Below the pieces are notes generated by a model. It did no database searches and was not told the DNA's origin. It saw only the letters and a program-made list of their open reading frames with translations. A DNA stretch of 64,000 bases from Pedosphaera parvula Ellin514. Lineage in GTDB: Bacteria > Verrucomicrobiota > Verrucomicrobiia > Limisphaerales > Pedosphaeraceae. Below are positions 1 to 8,520 of the stretch, piece by piece. Position 1 is the stretch's first letter, and each line of letters begins with the position of its first letter. The position numbers and the translations under genes were made by a program. The stretch is taken from contig NZ_ABOX02000025.1 of the NCBI RefSeq assembly GCF_000172555.1, positions 1-64,000 of the forward strand, written 5' to 3'.

Positions 1-824
1 CCTTGCGCAGAAGGATCTTCCAGGCGTTGCCCCAGGTTCAGGCCCATCTGCAAGGCGGCTTGTGCCGACGCTTCATCGCCAGCTTGCCGGTAGGAATTTG
101 CAAGCTCACCCAGGTTTCGACCCAATCCCTTTAATTCCGCCAACTGCGGAAGCGGCTGTCCCATCACCGCTGCCGCCTTGGCTTCAGCCTCTGAATAACC
201 CGCAGCGCGATAGGCTTCCTCGGCATTCTGCATTGAATCCATTGAATAATCCTGCCACTTCGATTTTCCGGAAGCAGCCACAAGGTCCTGGACTGCCTGA
301 TCTGTTTGACCGGATTTGAAATGATCGAATGCGGAGACGTAATCTCCCAATGCGTTATCGGGGGCGGATTGTTTTAAATTATCGATCCACTGGCGACGTT
401 CCTCGGGAGAGCCGTTCTGGTAAATGGCGACGAAAGCCACCCGTGGGTCATTAGGAAATTTTTCCCTCGCTTCCTGCAACAACGATGCATCGCCCGTGGC
501 GCGGAAGGCAGCAAGGAGACTTGCCGCACTTCGATGGTTCGCATCGAGGTAAGTTTGGAGCTGGGAAAGGTTCAGCTTTGGCAGTTCCTTCCCGGCACGC
601 AAGAGAGCAACTATATTGGTCGGCTGCAACTCCTCCGGCTGAGATCCTGTAACTGGCGCGGTGACGAGCATCCGCGGCGCGGGCAGGCGTGGAGTGAGAT
701 TGGTTTTTGAAGAAAGCAACGCAACCGGTTCGACTGGCGCTGGTGCAGGTTGCCGCGAATACTTGAAGATGATGAGCCCTGCAGCGGCCATTATAAGTAG
801 TATGGCAACCAACCTTGCTTTCAT
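1..824 (-). CDS. Membrane-anchored TPR-like protein, 3' end cut by window
   Basis: The reading frame is open from an ATG at 824 to the left edge, so the C-terminus is missing; about 274 codons are present. A GTGAGG Shine-Dalgarno-like stretch sits just before the ATG and supports this start. Residues 1-20 (MKARLVAILLIMAAAGLIIF) form a signal anchor, followed by a Pro/Ala-rich linker. The rest is helical and TPR-like, with phrases such as KFPNDPRVAF and ALGDYVSAFDHFKSGQTDQA that resemble stacked two-helix repeats. It lies 36 bases downstream of the 510-aa membrane protein gene on the same strand and is probably the last visible member of that sigma-factor operon. No catalytic motif is seen; a scaffold or protein-interaction role in the envelope is inferred. 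Confidence 0.8.
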   Translation of the reverse strand, partial: MKARLVAILLIMAAAGLIIFKYSRQPAPAPVEPVALLSSKTNLTPRLPAPRMLVTAPVTGSQPEELQPTNIVALLRAGKELPKLNLSQLQTYLDANHRSAASLLAAFRATGDASLLQEAREKFPNDPRVAFVAIYQNGSPEERRQWIDNLKQSAPDNALGDYVSAFDHFKSGQTDQAVQDLVAASGKSKWQDYSMDSMQNAEEAYRAAGYSEAEAKAAAVMGQPLPQLAELKGLGRNLGELANSYRQAGDEASAQAALQMGLNLGQRLEDPSAQ

Positions 825-860
825 GCCTCACTATAACTCGCAAGCCACAGGAAAAAAGAT

Positions 861-2393
861 TTATTTGACCGGATATTGCGGCCAGGCCCAGTCGCCTTCC
901 TTCAGTTCAACACTTGGAGTGGACCCTTTGGTGAATGCGATCGTTCCCCCGTCGTCCATTTGGTTCCAGCCCACTGAATAAAAGATGAAGTGCTGATTAT
1001 CCATGCGCCGATAATGAAGTGGTTCCCCATTGACCACATCATGCGGGATTTTGGCAATGAATTGCGGCTTCAGTTCCTCCAGCGAAGACGGGAATTGATG
1101 GTGTGCCAACCGATACCGCTCCAAGGCACAGGCCAGAGCTGCAAGGTCGACTGCATTCTGCGTGTAGCCAATTTTCATGGTAGCTTTTTCAACCGCTGGA
1201 AAAAGCAGTTTGGCAAAGACCTGGTATGGGAAGGGATACTTTCTCATTTCCAGGTCCAATGCGTTCGTTTGATTCAGTTCAGGATGAACCCGAGTCTGTT
1301 CTGGTGAAAACATTGGCATCGAGACATCCTGGTAGAGGTGATTTACAGTCAGTTGATTTTGGTAAAAGAAGAAACTCGGCACCAGATGGGAAGGCATCGG
1401 TCCAATCCCACCGATGGCTTGCAATTCACCCGCGTTTCGTTTCGTTCTGATCGCGTCCATAAATTCATTTCCTAAAGCTCTTTCGCCCCGGATGGCATCG
1501 GCACCTTCGGAAATCAGATCGTATTTGCTAAACGCCTGTCCCAACTCAGCCAATTGAGCATCGGTCCACTTCTGTTCTCCCAACCCTTCCCAGACAGGCT
1601 GAAGTGCTAACTGCACGATCGCGATACGGACCAATTTGGAGATGAGGAGCGGCTCATCTTTGATGGCATCCGCGAGATATAACGTCATGCGAATATCCGC
1701 GAGAGCGTTGTCGGTGTGCCCCAGCGCCAGTTCGGCAGAAGCCCGGACCGAATATATCACAGCGAACTTTCTAAGAGGCGCAAGATGCGGCAGAAGCGCC
1801 GCAAAATTGTCTTCATAGCGTATTTTGAACCTTGAATTGGGCCGTTTGCTGGCCTCCTGTAACTCGTTTAATACCGACTGGTACTTTTCCACACGCTTCA
1901 GTATCTCTTCCGCCGCCTGGGTACGGGACAACACAGGCTTCTCAGCTTCCGAATTCTTGTTCGTATTGAAACCCGCGGCCAGCTTTGGCAGGTCTGTGAC
2001 ATGCCCCTCCTGCCAGCCCTTGCGCTCCTTGAGCACGGGAGAATCATTGGCAAACTGTTGAACCCGATTCACGGCGTTCGTATCCGCCCAAGCTGATTCA
2101 CCCGGCTTCCGATTAGGATTCAATTCGAACAGTGGTGCGAGAAACGGCGTCTGTGCAAAGTTTTGATCGTCTGGCACCGGTGCTGGAATCAACCCGCCGA
2201 TACCTAGTTTCTCACCTTTAGCCTCCAATTCCGCCTTATAACTTTCCCATGCACGTTTGGCCCGCCAGTTCTCTTCCACGACCAGCAAGGCCACGAGTGT
2301 TACAATCCAGAGCAGCCCAATGATGCCGTAGCGCAACACGCGACGACGAAGGGATTTTTTTGGAGCTGGTGATTCGGCACTGCTGTTTTGCAT
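861..2393 (-). CDS. Membrane-anchored protein of the sigma-factor module, copy A (510 aa)
   Basis: A single hydrophobic segment at about residues 18-40 follows a short basic N-terminus, so most of the protein is expected outside the cytoplasmic membrane. The C-terminal ~90 residues contain LERYRLAHHQFPSSLEELKP, then NGEPLHYRR and FYSVGWNQMDDGG. This pattern recalls the C-terminal part of type II secretion pseudopilins (a helix followed by FP.sLeeL and a small beta sheet ending in GxNxxDDGG). The protein is a clear paralogue of the one at 6470-8041: both share VENWR.K.AWE near the N-terminus, the P-P-V-P-D-[ED]-Q-N-F-A block and an ending WPQYP. It lies downstream of an ECF sigma factor and a small membrane protein. 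Function unknown; similarity to pseudopilin folds is only a visual impression. Confidence 0.85.
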   Translation of the reverse strand: MQNSSAESPAPKKSLRRRVLRYGIIGLLWIVTLVALLVVEENWRAKRAWESYKAELEAKGEKLGIGGLIPAPVPDDQNFAQTPFLAPLFELNPNRKPGESAWADTNAVNRVQQFANDSPVLKERKGWQEGHVTDLPKLAAGFNTNKNSEAEKPVLSRTQAAEEILKRVEKYQSVLNELQEASKRPNSRFKIRYEDNFAALLPHLAPLRKFAVIYSVRASAELALGHTDNALADIRMTLYLADAIKDEPLLISKLVRIAIVQLALQPVWEGLGEQKWTDAQLAELGQAFSKYDLISEGADAIRGERALGNEFMDAIRTKRNAGELQAIGGIGPMPSHLVPSFFFYQNQLTVNHLYQDVSMPMFSPEQTRVHPELNQTNALDLEMRKYPFPYQVFAKLLFPAVEKATMKIGYTQNAVDLAALACALERYRLAHHQFPSSLEELKPQFIAKIPHDVVNGEPLHYRRMDNQHFIFYSVGWNQMDDGGTIAFTKGSTPSVELKEGDWAWPQYPVK

Positions 2394-2399
2394 AAAAAT

Positions 2400-2831
2400 T
2401 TAAACGATGCGGATGTATTGCTTTACCTCGCTACGCGGACGGCGTTCGAGCAACGCGGGATCGACGGGTTGGGGGCTTTCAGGAGAACCAATGAGTTGGG
2501 TAAAGAGTTGCTTCTGCTCCTTCAAAGTGGCGATCACTTCAGGCGAAGGTGCAGGCGCCTCCGCAAGCATGGGCGAGGAGTCTCGCGTGGCGAAATGTAC
2601 TCCCAGAATAATGAGCCAGACTCCCGTCAAGCCAACGAAATGAGGCCGCAACGATTGCAGGAATTCACCGAACCATGAAAGGGTCTGAGGCTTCTGCATT
2701 AAGGCGTCCGGATGGGCAGCGCATTTCGATTTGCCATCGCAAACCTCGGCGAGTGCTTCGGCACGGACTGCATCGAGCTTCGACTCGATTCCTTGATGTT
2801 TTTCAAACAAGACTTCACGGGGGGTTTTCAT
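2400..2831 (-). CDS. Small single-span membrane protein, candidate anti-sigma factor, copy A
   Basis: This 143-aa protein has a soluble N-terminal part (about 75 residues), one transmembrane segment (VGLTGVWLIILGVHFA, about residues 87-102) and a ~40-residue C-terminal tail. Its start codon overlaps the stop of the ECF sigma factor gene by four bases, so the two are translationally coupled. That placement, and the topology of a cytoplasmic head plus one span, fit an anti-sigma factor. The classical zinc anti-sigma HxxxCxxC motif is not present; there is only CDGKSKCAAH at about residues 31-40. The paralogue at 8062-8520 keeps the features around the span (WLI.L.V.F.T.D), the following SPE.I..LKEQ stretch and a PRSE sequence near the C-terminus. 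The anti-sigma role is inferred from context. Confidence 0.75.
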   Translation of the reverse strand: MKTPREVLFEKHQGIESKLDAVRAEALAEVCDGKSKCAAHPDALMQKPQTLSWFGEFLQSLRPHFVGLTGVWLIILGVHFATRDSSPMLAEAPAPSPEVIATLKEQKQLFTQLIGSPESPQPVDPALLERRPRSEVKQYIRIV

Positions 2832-3382
2832 GATGTCCTTTCTTCAATTAATTTACGCAGCGCCTTCTTAGCGTAGTGAATGCGGGACTTCACTGTTCCA
2901 ATCTGTGTGCCGGTGATGCCTGCAATTTCCTCCAATGAAAATTCCTCCACGAAGTGCAGCAACAACACGGAGCGATGCGCAAGTGGCAGTTGATTCATCA
3001 GTGCCATGAATTGTTCCTCCTCCTCCTTGCGAATGAGCAGCGCTTCCGGCCCGTCCTCATAGTACAAATCGTTTTCCTGCTGTTCCTCGATGGGCACCTC
3101 GCTCTCCCGACGTCTTCGCCAGTGTTGAATGCACTTTTGATGTGCGATGCTGAAAAGCCAGGAACCAAACTTCTCGTCCTTTTGCAAACTGCCGATGTGC
3201 CGAACCGCGTTGATAAACGTTTCCTGCACAATGTCCAGGCTGGTTTGTTCATGATGAACGAGTTCAAAAACATAGACGTAAAGAGGCATTTGGTAGCGGC
3301 GGAAAAGGGTGTCCCACGCATCCGGTTTCCCGGCTCTGGCATCCTGAACGGGCAGTTGTTTGTCGTCGGCCACCACTAGCAT
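2828..3382 (-). CDS. ECF RNA polymerase sigma factor, copy A
   Basis: A 184-aa sigma-70 family protein of the extracytoplasmic function type. Region 2 (about residues 20-90) shows DIVQETFINAVRHI and FGSWLFSIAHQKCIQHWRRR, the core-binding and -10 recognition helices. Region 4 (about 125-180) contains QLPLAHRSVLLLHFVEEFSL followed by EEIAGITGTQIGTVKSRIHY, a typical helix-turn-helix for -35 recognition. The acidic linker between the regions (EEQQENDLYYEDG) is unremarkable for the group. It is the first gene of a minus-strand operon with the putative anti-sigma and the 510-aa membrane protein, and is divergent from the 932-aa secreted protein across a 262-base gap, which should hold promoters for both. 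Target genes are unknown; autoregulation of the operon is likely by analogy. Confidence 0.93.
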   Translation of the reverse strand: MLVVADDKQLPVQDARAGKPDAWDTLFRRYQMPLYVYVFELVHHEQTSLDIVQETFINAVRHIGSLQKDEKFGSWLFSIAHQKCIQHWRRRRESEVPIEEQQENDLYYEDGPEALLIRKEEEEQFMALMNQLPLAHRSVLLLHFVEEFSLEEIAGITGTQIGTVKSRIHYAKKALRKLIEERTS

Positions 3383-3644
3383 CTATACAGGGTAGAATGC
3401 CGAGGGCGAGAAAAGGTTCAATTGCTTGAGTAAAATATTGGACGCTTGATCGACGACAATGGTCAGCAAACTTGCAATCGGTTCAGTGGAAGCCCCGTCG
3501 AACCATTCATTTAATCGATTGCCGACACAATTTTATCAATTACCATCCCAGCGGTATCACGGCATAAGCTCGCCGAGTGAAAAATAAATTTTATTCAAAT
3601 CTACAAGGAAAGTCGCCCCTCCTCATCCTCCTTGCGAACACACT

Positions 3645-6443
3645 ATGAAATTGAACCGTCTATCCTTTGTCTGCGTAATTATCAGCATTTCACTGGTGAA
3701 GTCCGCGCTGGCGGAAGACGCTTATTATCGAATGCGCTGGTCGGAGATTCAGTTTACTGAAGGCGAATTGCCAAAAAACGTGCCCTTCTCCATCTCTTAC
3801 CAGGCTTGGAACCAGAGTGAAGCAATGGAACCCTATGCCACGCTCGACGGCCAAGGGGAAGTATTTCTGGCCGGATATGAAACCCTGAACCGTTGGACCA
3901 AGCCGTCGGAGATTTACAACCAAGGATTTCTGAACGTATGCGGCCCGAAAGATCAGCTTATTTCAGGACATCTCTACCTGCCCAAACCGGACCAGCGTGG
4001 CATGGTTTCCCTGGCTTTTAAAGTCACCCCGTCCGCCACAACCTCAGAAGCGAGACAGGAATTTCTCAAAGCAAAGCAAAGTCATTACCATCGATTGCTG
4101 CAACGTGACGTTCCGGGAGCAGCCTGGTTTCGTCATCAGCAACTGGAGGCCAGCAAGGCCCTCAAAGTCAGCCCCGACGCCACTTCCGTCAGACCCACAA
4201 GATTCAATCGACGCTCCGATTTTGAACCAGACGATACCTACGCCCTCTTTACCGGTGGGCGCGCAATTAGTGAGAATCTGCAACTCGACAGACTTTTGAT
4301 CGAGACCAAACCGGGAGAACTCGCAGTGGATTTAACCAACATAACCGGCATCACCGTACAGGAGATGGACTGGAAACCATTGATCAAGGATGTTAAAATT
4401 GAATGCGATCCGCTGGCAGCTTCAATTCCCGCCGACCAGCATGCATTATTCTTTCCTTCTTTTACCGCCATGACACAGGTGATGGATGAGGCGGATGCTC
4501 ATGGAACGCCCTTGCTGCAAATGTTTGAATCACGCTCCATCGACACGGATTCGCGCGGGCGTTATGAGAAACAATTGTGCCTGGGCCTGAATGAGCTGTC
4601 GCGGCGCTTTGGACCGCAGGTAATCCGCAGCATTGCCTTCACTGGATCAGACCCTTATCTACGGACCGGAACGGACATTGGTATAGTTTTTGAGGCCACC
4701 CAACCGGAAATGTTGAAAACCTTTCTGCTGGCGAGACAGGGTGCCGTTGTGCAGGGAGACATCAAGCCTGTCCGGGGCGAAATTCTGGAAGCGAGTTATT
4801 CCGGCGTAGTTTCACCGGACCGGAGCATCTGCTCTTATGTTGCCAGCGTTGGAAATGTTGTTTTCGTCAGCAACTCCCAGTACCAACTCGGTCGGTTGAT
4901 CGAAACAACCAAAGGAAAACGGGCCAGTCTGGGTTCGCAGGATGAGTACCTCTTTTTCCGCAATCGTTATCCCCGCGGAGACAAGAAGGAATCCGCTTTT
5001 CTGGTCTTGAGCGACGCCACCATCCGGCGCTGGTGCAGTCCGCAATGGCGCATTGCCACCGCCCGACGCACCCGTGCCTTGGCGGGCATGACTGAAGCTC
5101 AGGCCACCTCGCTTGATGCATTAGTAAAAGGAACGGTGAAGCCCGGCAAAGTTGAAACAAGTTTGACGACGGCGGATTCGGAAGGCTTGACCGTCAATTC
5201 GCAAGGTGTGCTTTCGAGCACCTATGGGACCCTGTCATTTCAAACTCCGATCGCTGAGATGCCAATGACCAGGGTTACACAAGCAGAAGCGGACGCCTAT
5301 AAGCGCTGGCGAGATACCTACCAGCAGAACTGGAGCCAATATTTTGACCCTATTGCCGTCCGCTTATCGGTATCTCCCGAGCGCATTGGCGCCGAGGTGA
5401 CGGTGATGCCATTGATCACCCGCAGTGACTACGCTGAATTGGTACGGCTGAGCAGCGGAGCCAGTATTCCGCCAGGAGCAGGAGATCCTCATTCAGGGAC
5501 GCTGGCTCATCTGGTAATGGCGCTTAACCCACAATCCGAACCAGTCGTGCGTGCCAGCAGTTTTGTTGGGACGATGGCCCCCAACATAAAGGCAAATCCT
5601 CTGGGTTGGCTGGGCCATGCTGTGTCTTTGTATGCGGACGAGGATCCCTTCTGGGAAGAACTTGCCCAGTCGGAAAAGCCCGAGGACTTTTTGGAGCATG
5701 AATATCATCAATTGCCTGTAGCGCTGCATTGTGACGTGAAGAATCCACTGGGGCTGGCTGCTTTTCTGACCGCCTTGCACGCCTACGCAGATCAATCGGC
5801 ACCCGGAATGACTCTCTGGGAAAACCGCGAGTATAACGGACAGACGTATGTCAAAATCACCCCTTCAAAGTCGATGCGCGAGGAAAACGAATTGGACAAA
5901 CTGGCTGTTTATTATGCAGTCACGCCAAAGTCGTTGGTGCTGACTTTGAACGAATCGGTGTTAAAACGAGCTGTTGACCGACAAGCAGCACGCAGTTCAA
6001 CCAATGCAGTTGCCACGGCATCTGAAGCAGCGATTGCACCTTGGTTGGGCACCAATTTATGCCTGCAGGTGCAGCAACATTTCCTGAAGACACTCGAGGG
6101 CGCAGCCAGGGAGGAATATCAGATCAAAATGCAGAATCTTGCCTGGAGCAACCTGCCCATCCTTAACGAATGGAAGCATCGGTTTCCCAATGAAGATCCA
6201 GTGAAGCTCCATGAACAATTCTGGCAGACGAAGTTAATCTGCCCGGCCGGAGGTTCGTATGTGTGGAACGAAAAATGGCAGACGATGGAATCGACCGTTT
6301 ATGGCCATCCGGGCGAACCAAAAAGGGGACCCTCTGAAATTGGCCCATTCGCGGCTATCACCAGCGCAAATCTGGGATTGAGCTTCGAGACAAATGGACT
6401 TTCCGCCAAGGCAGTTCTTAACCGAACAACAGGCAAGCGTTAA
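3645..6443 (+). CDS. Secreted protein of unknown function, 932 aa
   Basis: The N-terminus is a good Sec signal peptide, hydrophobic over about residues 6-23 and ending KSALAEDA. The remainder is soluble, rich in charged and aromatic residues, with no recognised motif, Cys pair pattern, repeat or membrane segment. Phrases such as IAFTGSDPYLRTGTDIGIVF and YYAVTPKSLVLTLNESVLKR recall secreted DUF3352-like proteins of planctomycetes and verrucomicrobia, but that assignment is only an impression. The gene sits alone on the plus strand between two divergently or convergently arranged sigma-factor modules and shares the 262-base divergent region with sigma factor A. It could be a regulon member or the protein monitored by the modules; this is inference. 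No terminator is evident before the convergent gene ending at 6470. Confidence 0.85.
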   Translation: MKLNRLSFVCVIISISLVKSALAEDAYYRMRWSEIQFTEGELPKNVPFSISYQAWNQSEAMEPYATLDGQGEVFLAGYETLNRWTKPSEIYNQGFLNVCGPKDQLISGHLYLPKPDQRGMVSLAFKVTPSATTSEARQEFLKAKQSHYHRLLQRDVPGAAWFRHQQLEASKALKVSPDATSVRPTRFNRRSDFEPDDTYALFTGGRAISENLQLDRLLIETKPGELAVDLTNITGITVQEMDWKPLIKDVKIECDPLAASIPADQHALFFPSFTAMTQVMDEADAHGTPLLQMFESRSIDTDSRGRYEKQLCLGLNELSRRFGPQVIRSIAFTGSDPYLRTGTDIGIVFEATQPEMLKTFLLARQGAVVQGDIKPVRGEILEASYSGVVSPDRSICSYVASVGNVVFVSNSQYQLGRLIETTKGKRASLGSQDEYLFFRNRYPRGDKKESAFLVLSDATIRRWCSPQWRIATARRTRALAGMTEAQATSLDALVKGTVKPGKVETSLTTADSEGLTVNSQGVLSSTYGTLSFQTPIAEMPMTRVTQAEADAYKRWRDTYQQNWSQYFDPIAVRLSVSPERIGAEVTVMPLITRSDYAELVRLSSGASIPPGAGDPHSGTLAHLVMALNPQSEPVVRASSFVGTMAPNIKANPLGWLGHAVSLYADEDPFWEELAQSEKPEDFLEHEYHQLPVALHCDVKNPLGLAAFLTALHAYADQSAPGMTLWENREYNGQTYVKITPSKSMREENELDKLAVYYAVTPKSLVLTLNESVLKRAVDRQAARSSTNAVATASEAAIAPWLGTNLCLQVQQHFLKTLEGAAREEYQIKMQNLAWSNLPILNEWKHRFPNEDPVKLHEQFWQTKLICPAGGSYVWNEKWQTMESTVYGHPGEPKRGPSEIGPFAAITSANLGLSFETNGLSAKAVLNRTTGKR

Positions 6444-6469
6444 CGGCATTCATTGATTGTTGGTACAAC

Positions 6470-8041
6470 TCATTGACTGGGATACTGTGGCCAAACCCAA
6501 TCTCCCTGGGTAGGATCGATAGACTTGCCATCCTTGCTGTTAATTGTTTTGCCGCCATCGTCTTTTTCGTTCCAGCCAACGGAGTAGAGCTCAAATTGGC
6601 GGTCATTCGTGCGCTGATATTTGAAGGGTTCTCCATTCACCGTCTCACGGGGAATATTCCCTATGAACTGCGGCACCAGGAGTTCAAGCGAATCGGGGAG
6701 TTCGCCACGAGCGAGTCGATACCGCTCCAACGCACCGGCGAGCACGGCGAGATCAACGTCAGTTTGACCCTTGGCGATTTTGGCGGAAAGCATATCAACC
6801 GTCGGAATCAGCAAAACCGTAAATATCCTGTGATGCCAAAGCGTGGAAAAGGGGTTTGCCCCTAAATCAGCAACATATTTTGAAGAATTGTTCAATGCCT
6901 GTGGATTGACCCTTTTGCTTTCCGGGGTAATGAACGGTAAAATCTTCTCGTTAAAAGTGCGAAGGTAAGAGAGCTGCTCCTGGTAAAACCACCCCTTCGG
7001 ACTCCATTTGTAAAGGACCCCAATGGCTTTTGGACTATTCTGGTCCAAAGTAACGGGGAGTTCCGAGCCATGATTGCGCATGTACTCGAACAACTGATTG
7101 CCGAATGCCGCAGCTTCTGCGTGCAATGTCCGGTCAAAGTGCTTTATCAGAGACTGCTTTTCCAACCCGTCCTGAAAACTTTTAAGCTGATTATCGGACC
7201 ATTGATGGGCGGCCAATCCCTCCCAGACGACCTGCAACGCATTTTTTGTGATGATGTTCCGAACGAGCACCGAGATTACCGTCGGCTCATTTTCGATGGA
7301 GTCTGACAGATGCAAAAGCAGGTTAACGTCTTCGGCGGCGGCATCCGTTTTACCGGAAGCGAGTTCTGCCTCGGCACGCATTTTCAGCACCTGACTCGTG
7401 TGATTGAGAACTCCTAGATGCGGAAGCAGGATGGCTGCAGGATTCTCTTCGTCATATCGCAGGTTGAACCGGGAGTAAGGCCGGCGACTCGCCAAACGCA
7501 CCTCCTCCAGCACCGGTCCGTATTTCTCAAGGTATTTTAAAATCTCGGAAGCCTCCTTTGCGTTGGCCGTTGAATTCAAACCAGCGGAGGTCTTTGAATT
7601 GGCTTTCGAATCCGAAGGCGCATCCTGAAGGCTGGTCCTTTTAGCTTCACTCCATTTGACGTATTCATGATCCAGATCTGTTCCAAACTGGGTCGCCCGG
7701 TTGTAAGCATTCGTATCTTTCCAGCGTGATTGCCCAGGCTGCAACGGCTCCGGATTAAAATCATACAAAGCAGCTAAAAACGGAGTCATGGCAAAATTCT
7801 GTTCGTCCGGCACGGGCGGCGGTATGAATTGATGCCAATCCATGTTGATTCCCCTGGCGGTCAGCTCGCGTTTGTATTGTTCCCAGGCGTGTTTGCCCCG
7901 CCAGTTTTCCACCGCATAGAATAAAGCGACCAGGGTTGCCAAACAGGCGAGACAAAAGAGGTAACGCCGAATCATTCTCCAACTAAAGAGACAACGGAGA
8001 AATCCACGTTTTTCAATACTGGTTGGCTGATGGTCTGTCAT
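6470..8041 (-). CDS. Membrane-anchored protein of the sigma-factor module, copy B (523 aa)
   Basis: Paralogue of the 510-aa protein at 861-2393. I start it at the ATG at 8041 because AAGGA lies 8 bases upstream; an in-frame TTG at 8065 would overlap the previous stop. A transmembrane anchor (YLFCLACLATLVALFYAVENW) lies at about residues 27-47, followed by a long periplasmic part. The C-terminal block has LERYRLARGELPDSLELLVP, NGEPFKYQR and LYSVGWNEKDDGG, as in the paralogue and reminiscent of pseudopilin C-termini. The middle region carries a Ser/Lys/Asn-rich stretch (SKANSKTSAGLNSTANAKE) that is less conserved. It is third in an operon with an ECF sigma factor and a small membrane protein. 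Function unknown. Confidence 0.85.
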   Translation of the reverse strand: MTDHQPTSIEKRGFLRCLFSWRMIRRYLFCLACLATLVALFYAVENWRGKHAWEQYKRELTARGINMDWHQFIPPPVPDEQNFAMTPFLAALYDFNPEPLQPGQSRWKDTNAYNRATQFGTDLDHEYVKWSEAKRTSLQDAPSDSKANSKTSAGLNSTANAKEASEILKYLEKYGPVLEEVRLASRRPYSRFNLRYDEENPAAILLPHLGVLNHTSQVLKMRAEAELASGKTDAAAEDVNLLLHLSDSIENEPTVISVLVRNIITKNALQVVWEGLAAHQWSDNQLKSFQDGLEKQSLIKHFDRTLHAEAAAFGNQLFEYMRNHGSELPVTLDQNSPKAIGVLYKWSPKGWFYQEQLSYLRTFNEKILPFITPESKRVNPQALNNSSKYVADLGANPFSTLWHHRIFTVLLIPTVDMLSAKIAKGQTDVDLAVLAGALERYRLARGELPDSLELLVPQFIGNIPRETVNGEPFKYQRTNDRQFELYSVGWNEKDDGGKTINSKDGKSIDPTQGDWVWPQYPSQ

Positions 8042-8061
8042 AAGTAGTTCCTTGGTAATTC

Positions 8062-8520
8062 TCAAACTACAATCACCGTGATACGACGCTCGCTGCGAGG
8101 CTTTGGCGGAACAGACTTCGGCAGGTCAACCGGCTCGATATCATGACGATCAACAAGTTCGGCCAGTTCACGCCGCTGTTCCTTGAGTGCCATGATGATT
8201 TCTGGTGAAGGTGTTGCGACCTTTGCGACGACTTCTGTCCGGTCTGCAGTTGTGAAATTAACGGCCAGGACGATGAGCCAAATTGCAGCCAACCCTGCCC
8301 AGGCTTGCGGACATGGCCAAAGAATGGCTGAGAGTTGATGGTTGAGAGTTGAGAGAAAGGAGGGAGACTTGCTCGTGTCGTGTTGCTTTGGAGCAGCGCT
8401 CTTTGCTGCATCAAGAATCTCATTGCGCCACTCGCCGGGAATGGCTCGCATCGACTGTTGCTGCAGTTGTTTTTCGAAATCGTCTGGTTTCATAGCGTTG
8501 AGATCATTTGATTTCTTCAT
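8062..8520 (-). CDS. Small single-span membrane protein, candidate anti-sigma factor, copy B
   Basis: This 152-aa protein parallels the one at 2400-2831: soluble N-terminal head, one span (WAGLAAIWLIVLAVNFTTAD, about residues 74-93), then SPEIIMALKEQ and a C-terminus with PRSERR. Its start overlaps the end of the sigma factor gene by 17 bases. Just before the span it contains the residues LSTLNHQLSAIL, encoded by a low-complexity stretch (8326-8355) built from TTGAGAGT-type direct repeats; the paralogue lacks an equivalent. No zinc-binding anti-sigma motif is present. The anti-sigma function is inferred from gene order, coupling and topology. Confidence 0.72.
   Translation of the reverse strand: MKKSNDLNAMKPDDFEKQLQQQSMRAIPGEWRNEILDAAKSAAPKQHDTSKSPSFLSTLNHQLSAILWPCPQAWAGLAAIWLIVLAVNFTTADRTEVVAKVATPSPEIIMALKEQRRELAELVDRHDIEPVDLPKSVPPKPRSERRITVIVV

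Noticed and set aside
62-319. Plus-strand open frame at the left edge
   Set aside because: It is antisense to a frame on the minus strand that is open to the window edge, has a ribosome-binding site and a signal anchor; the plus frame has no domain.
451-843. Minus-strand 130-codon frame
   Set aside because: It overlaps the TPR-like protein in another frame and has Cys/Arg-rich, non-protein-like composition.
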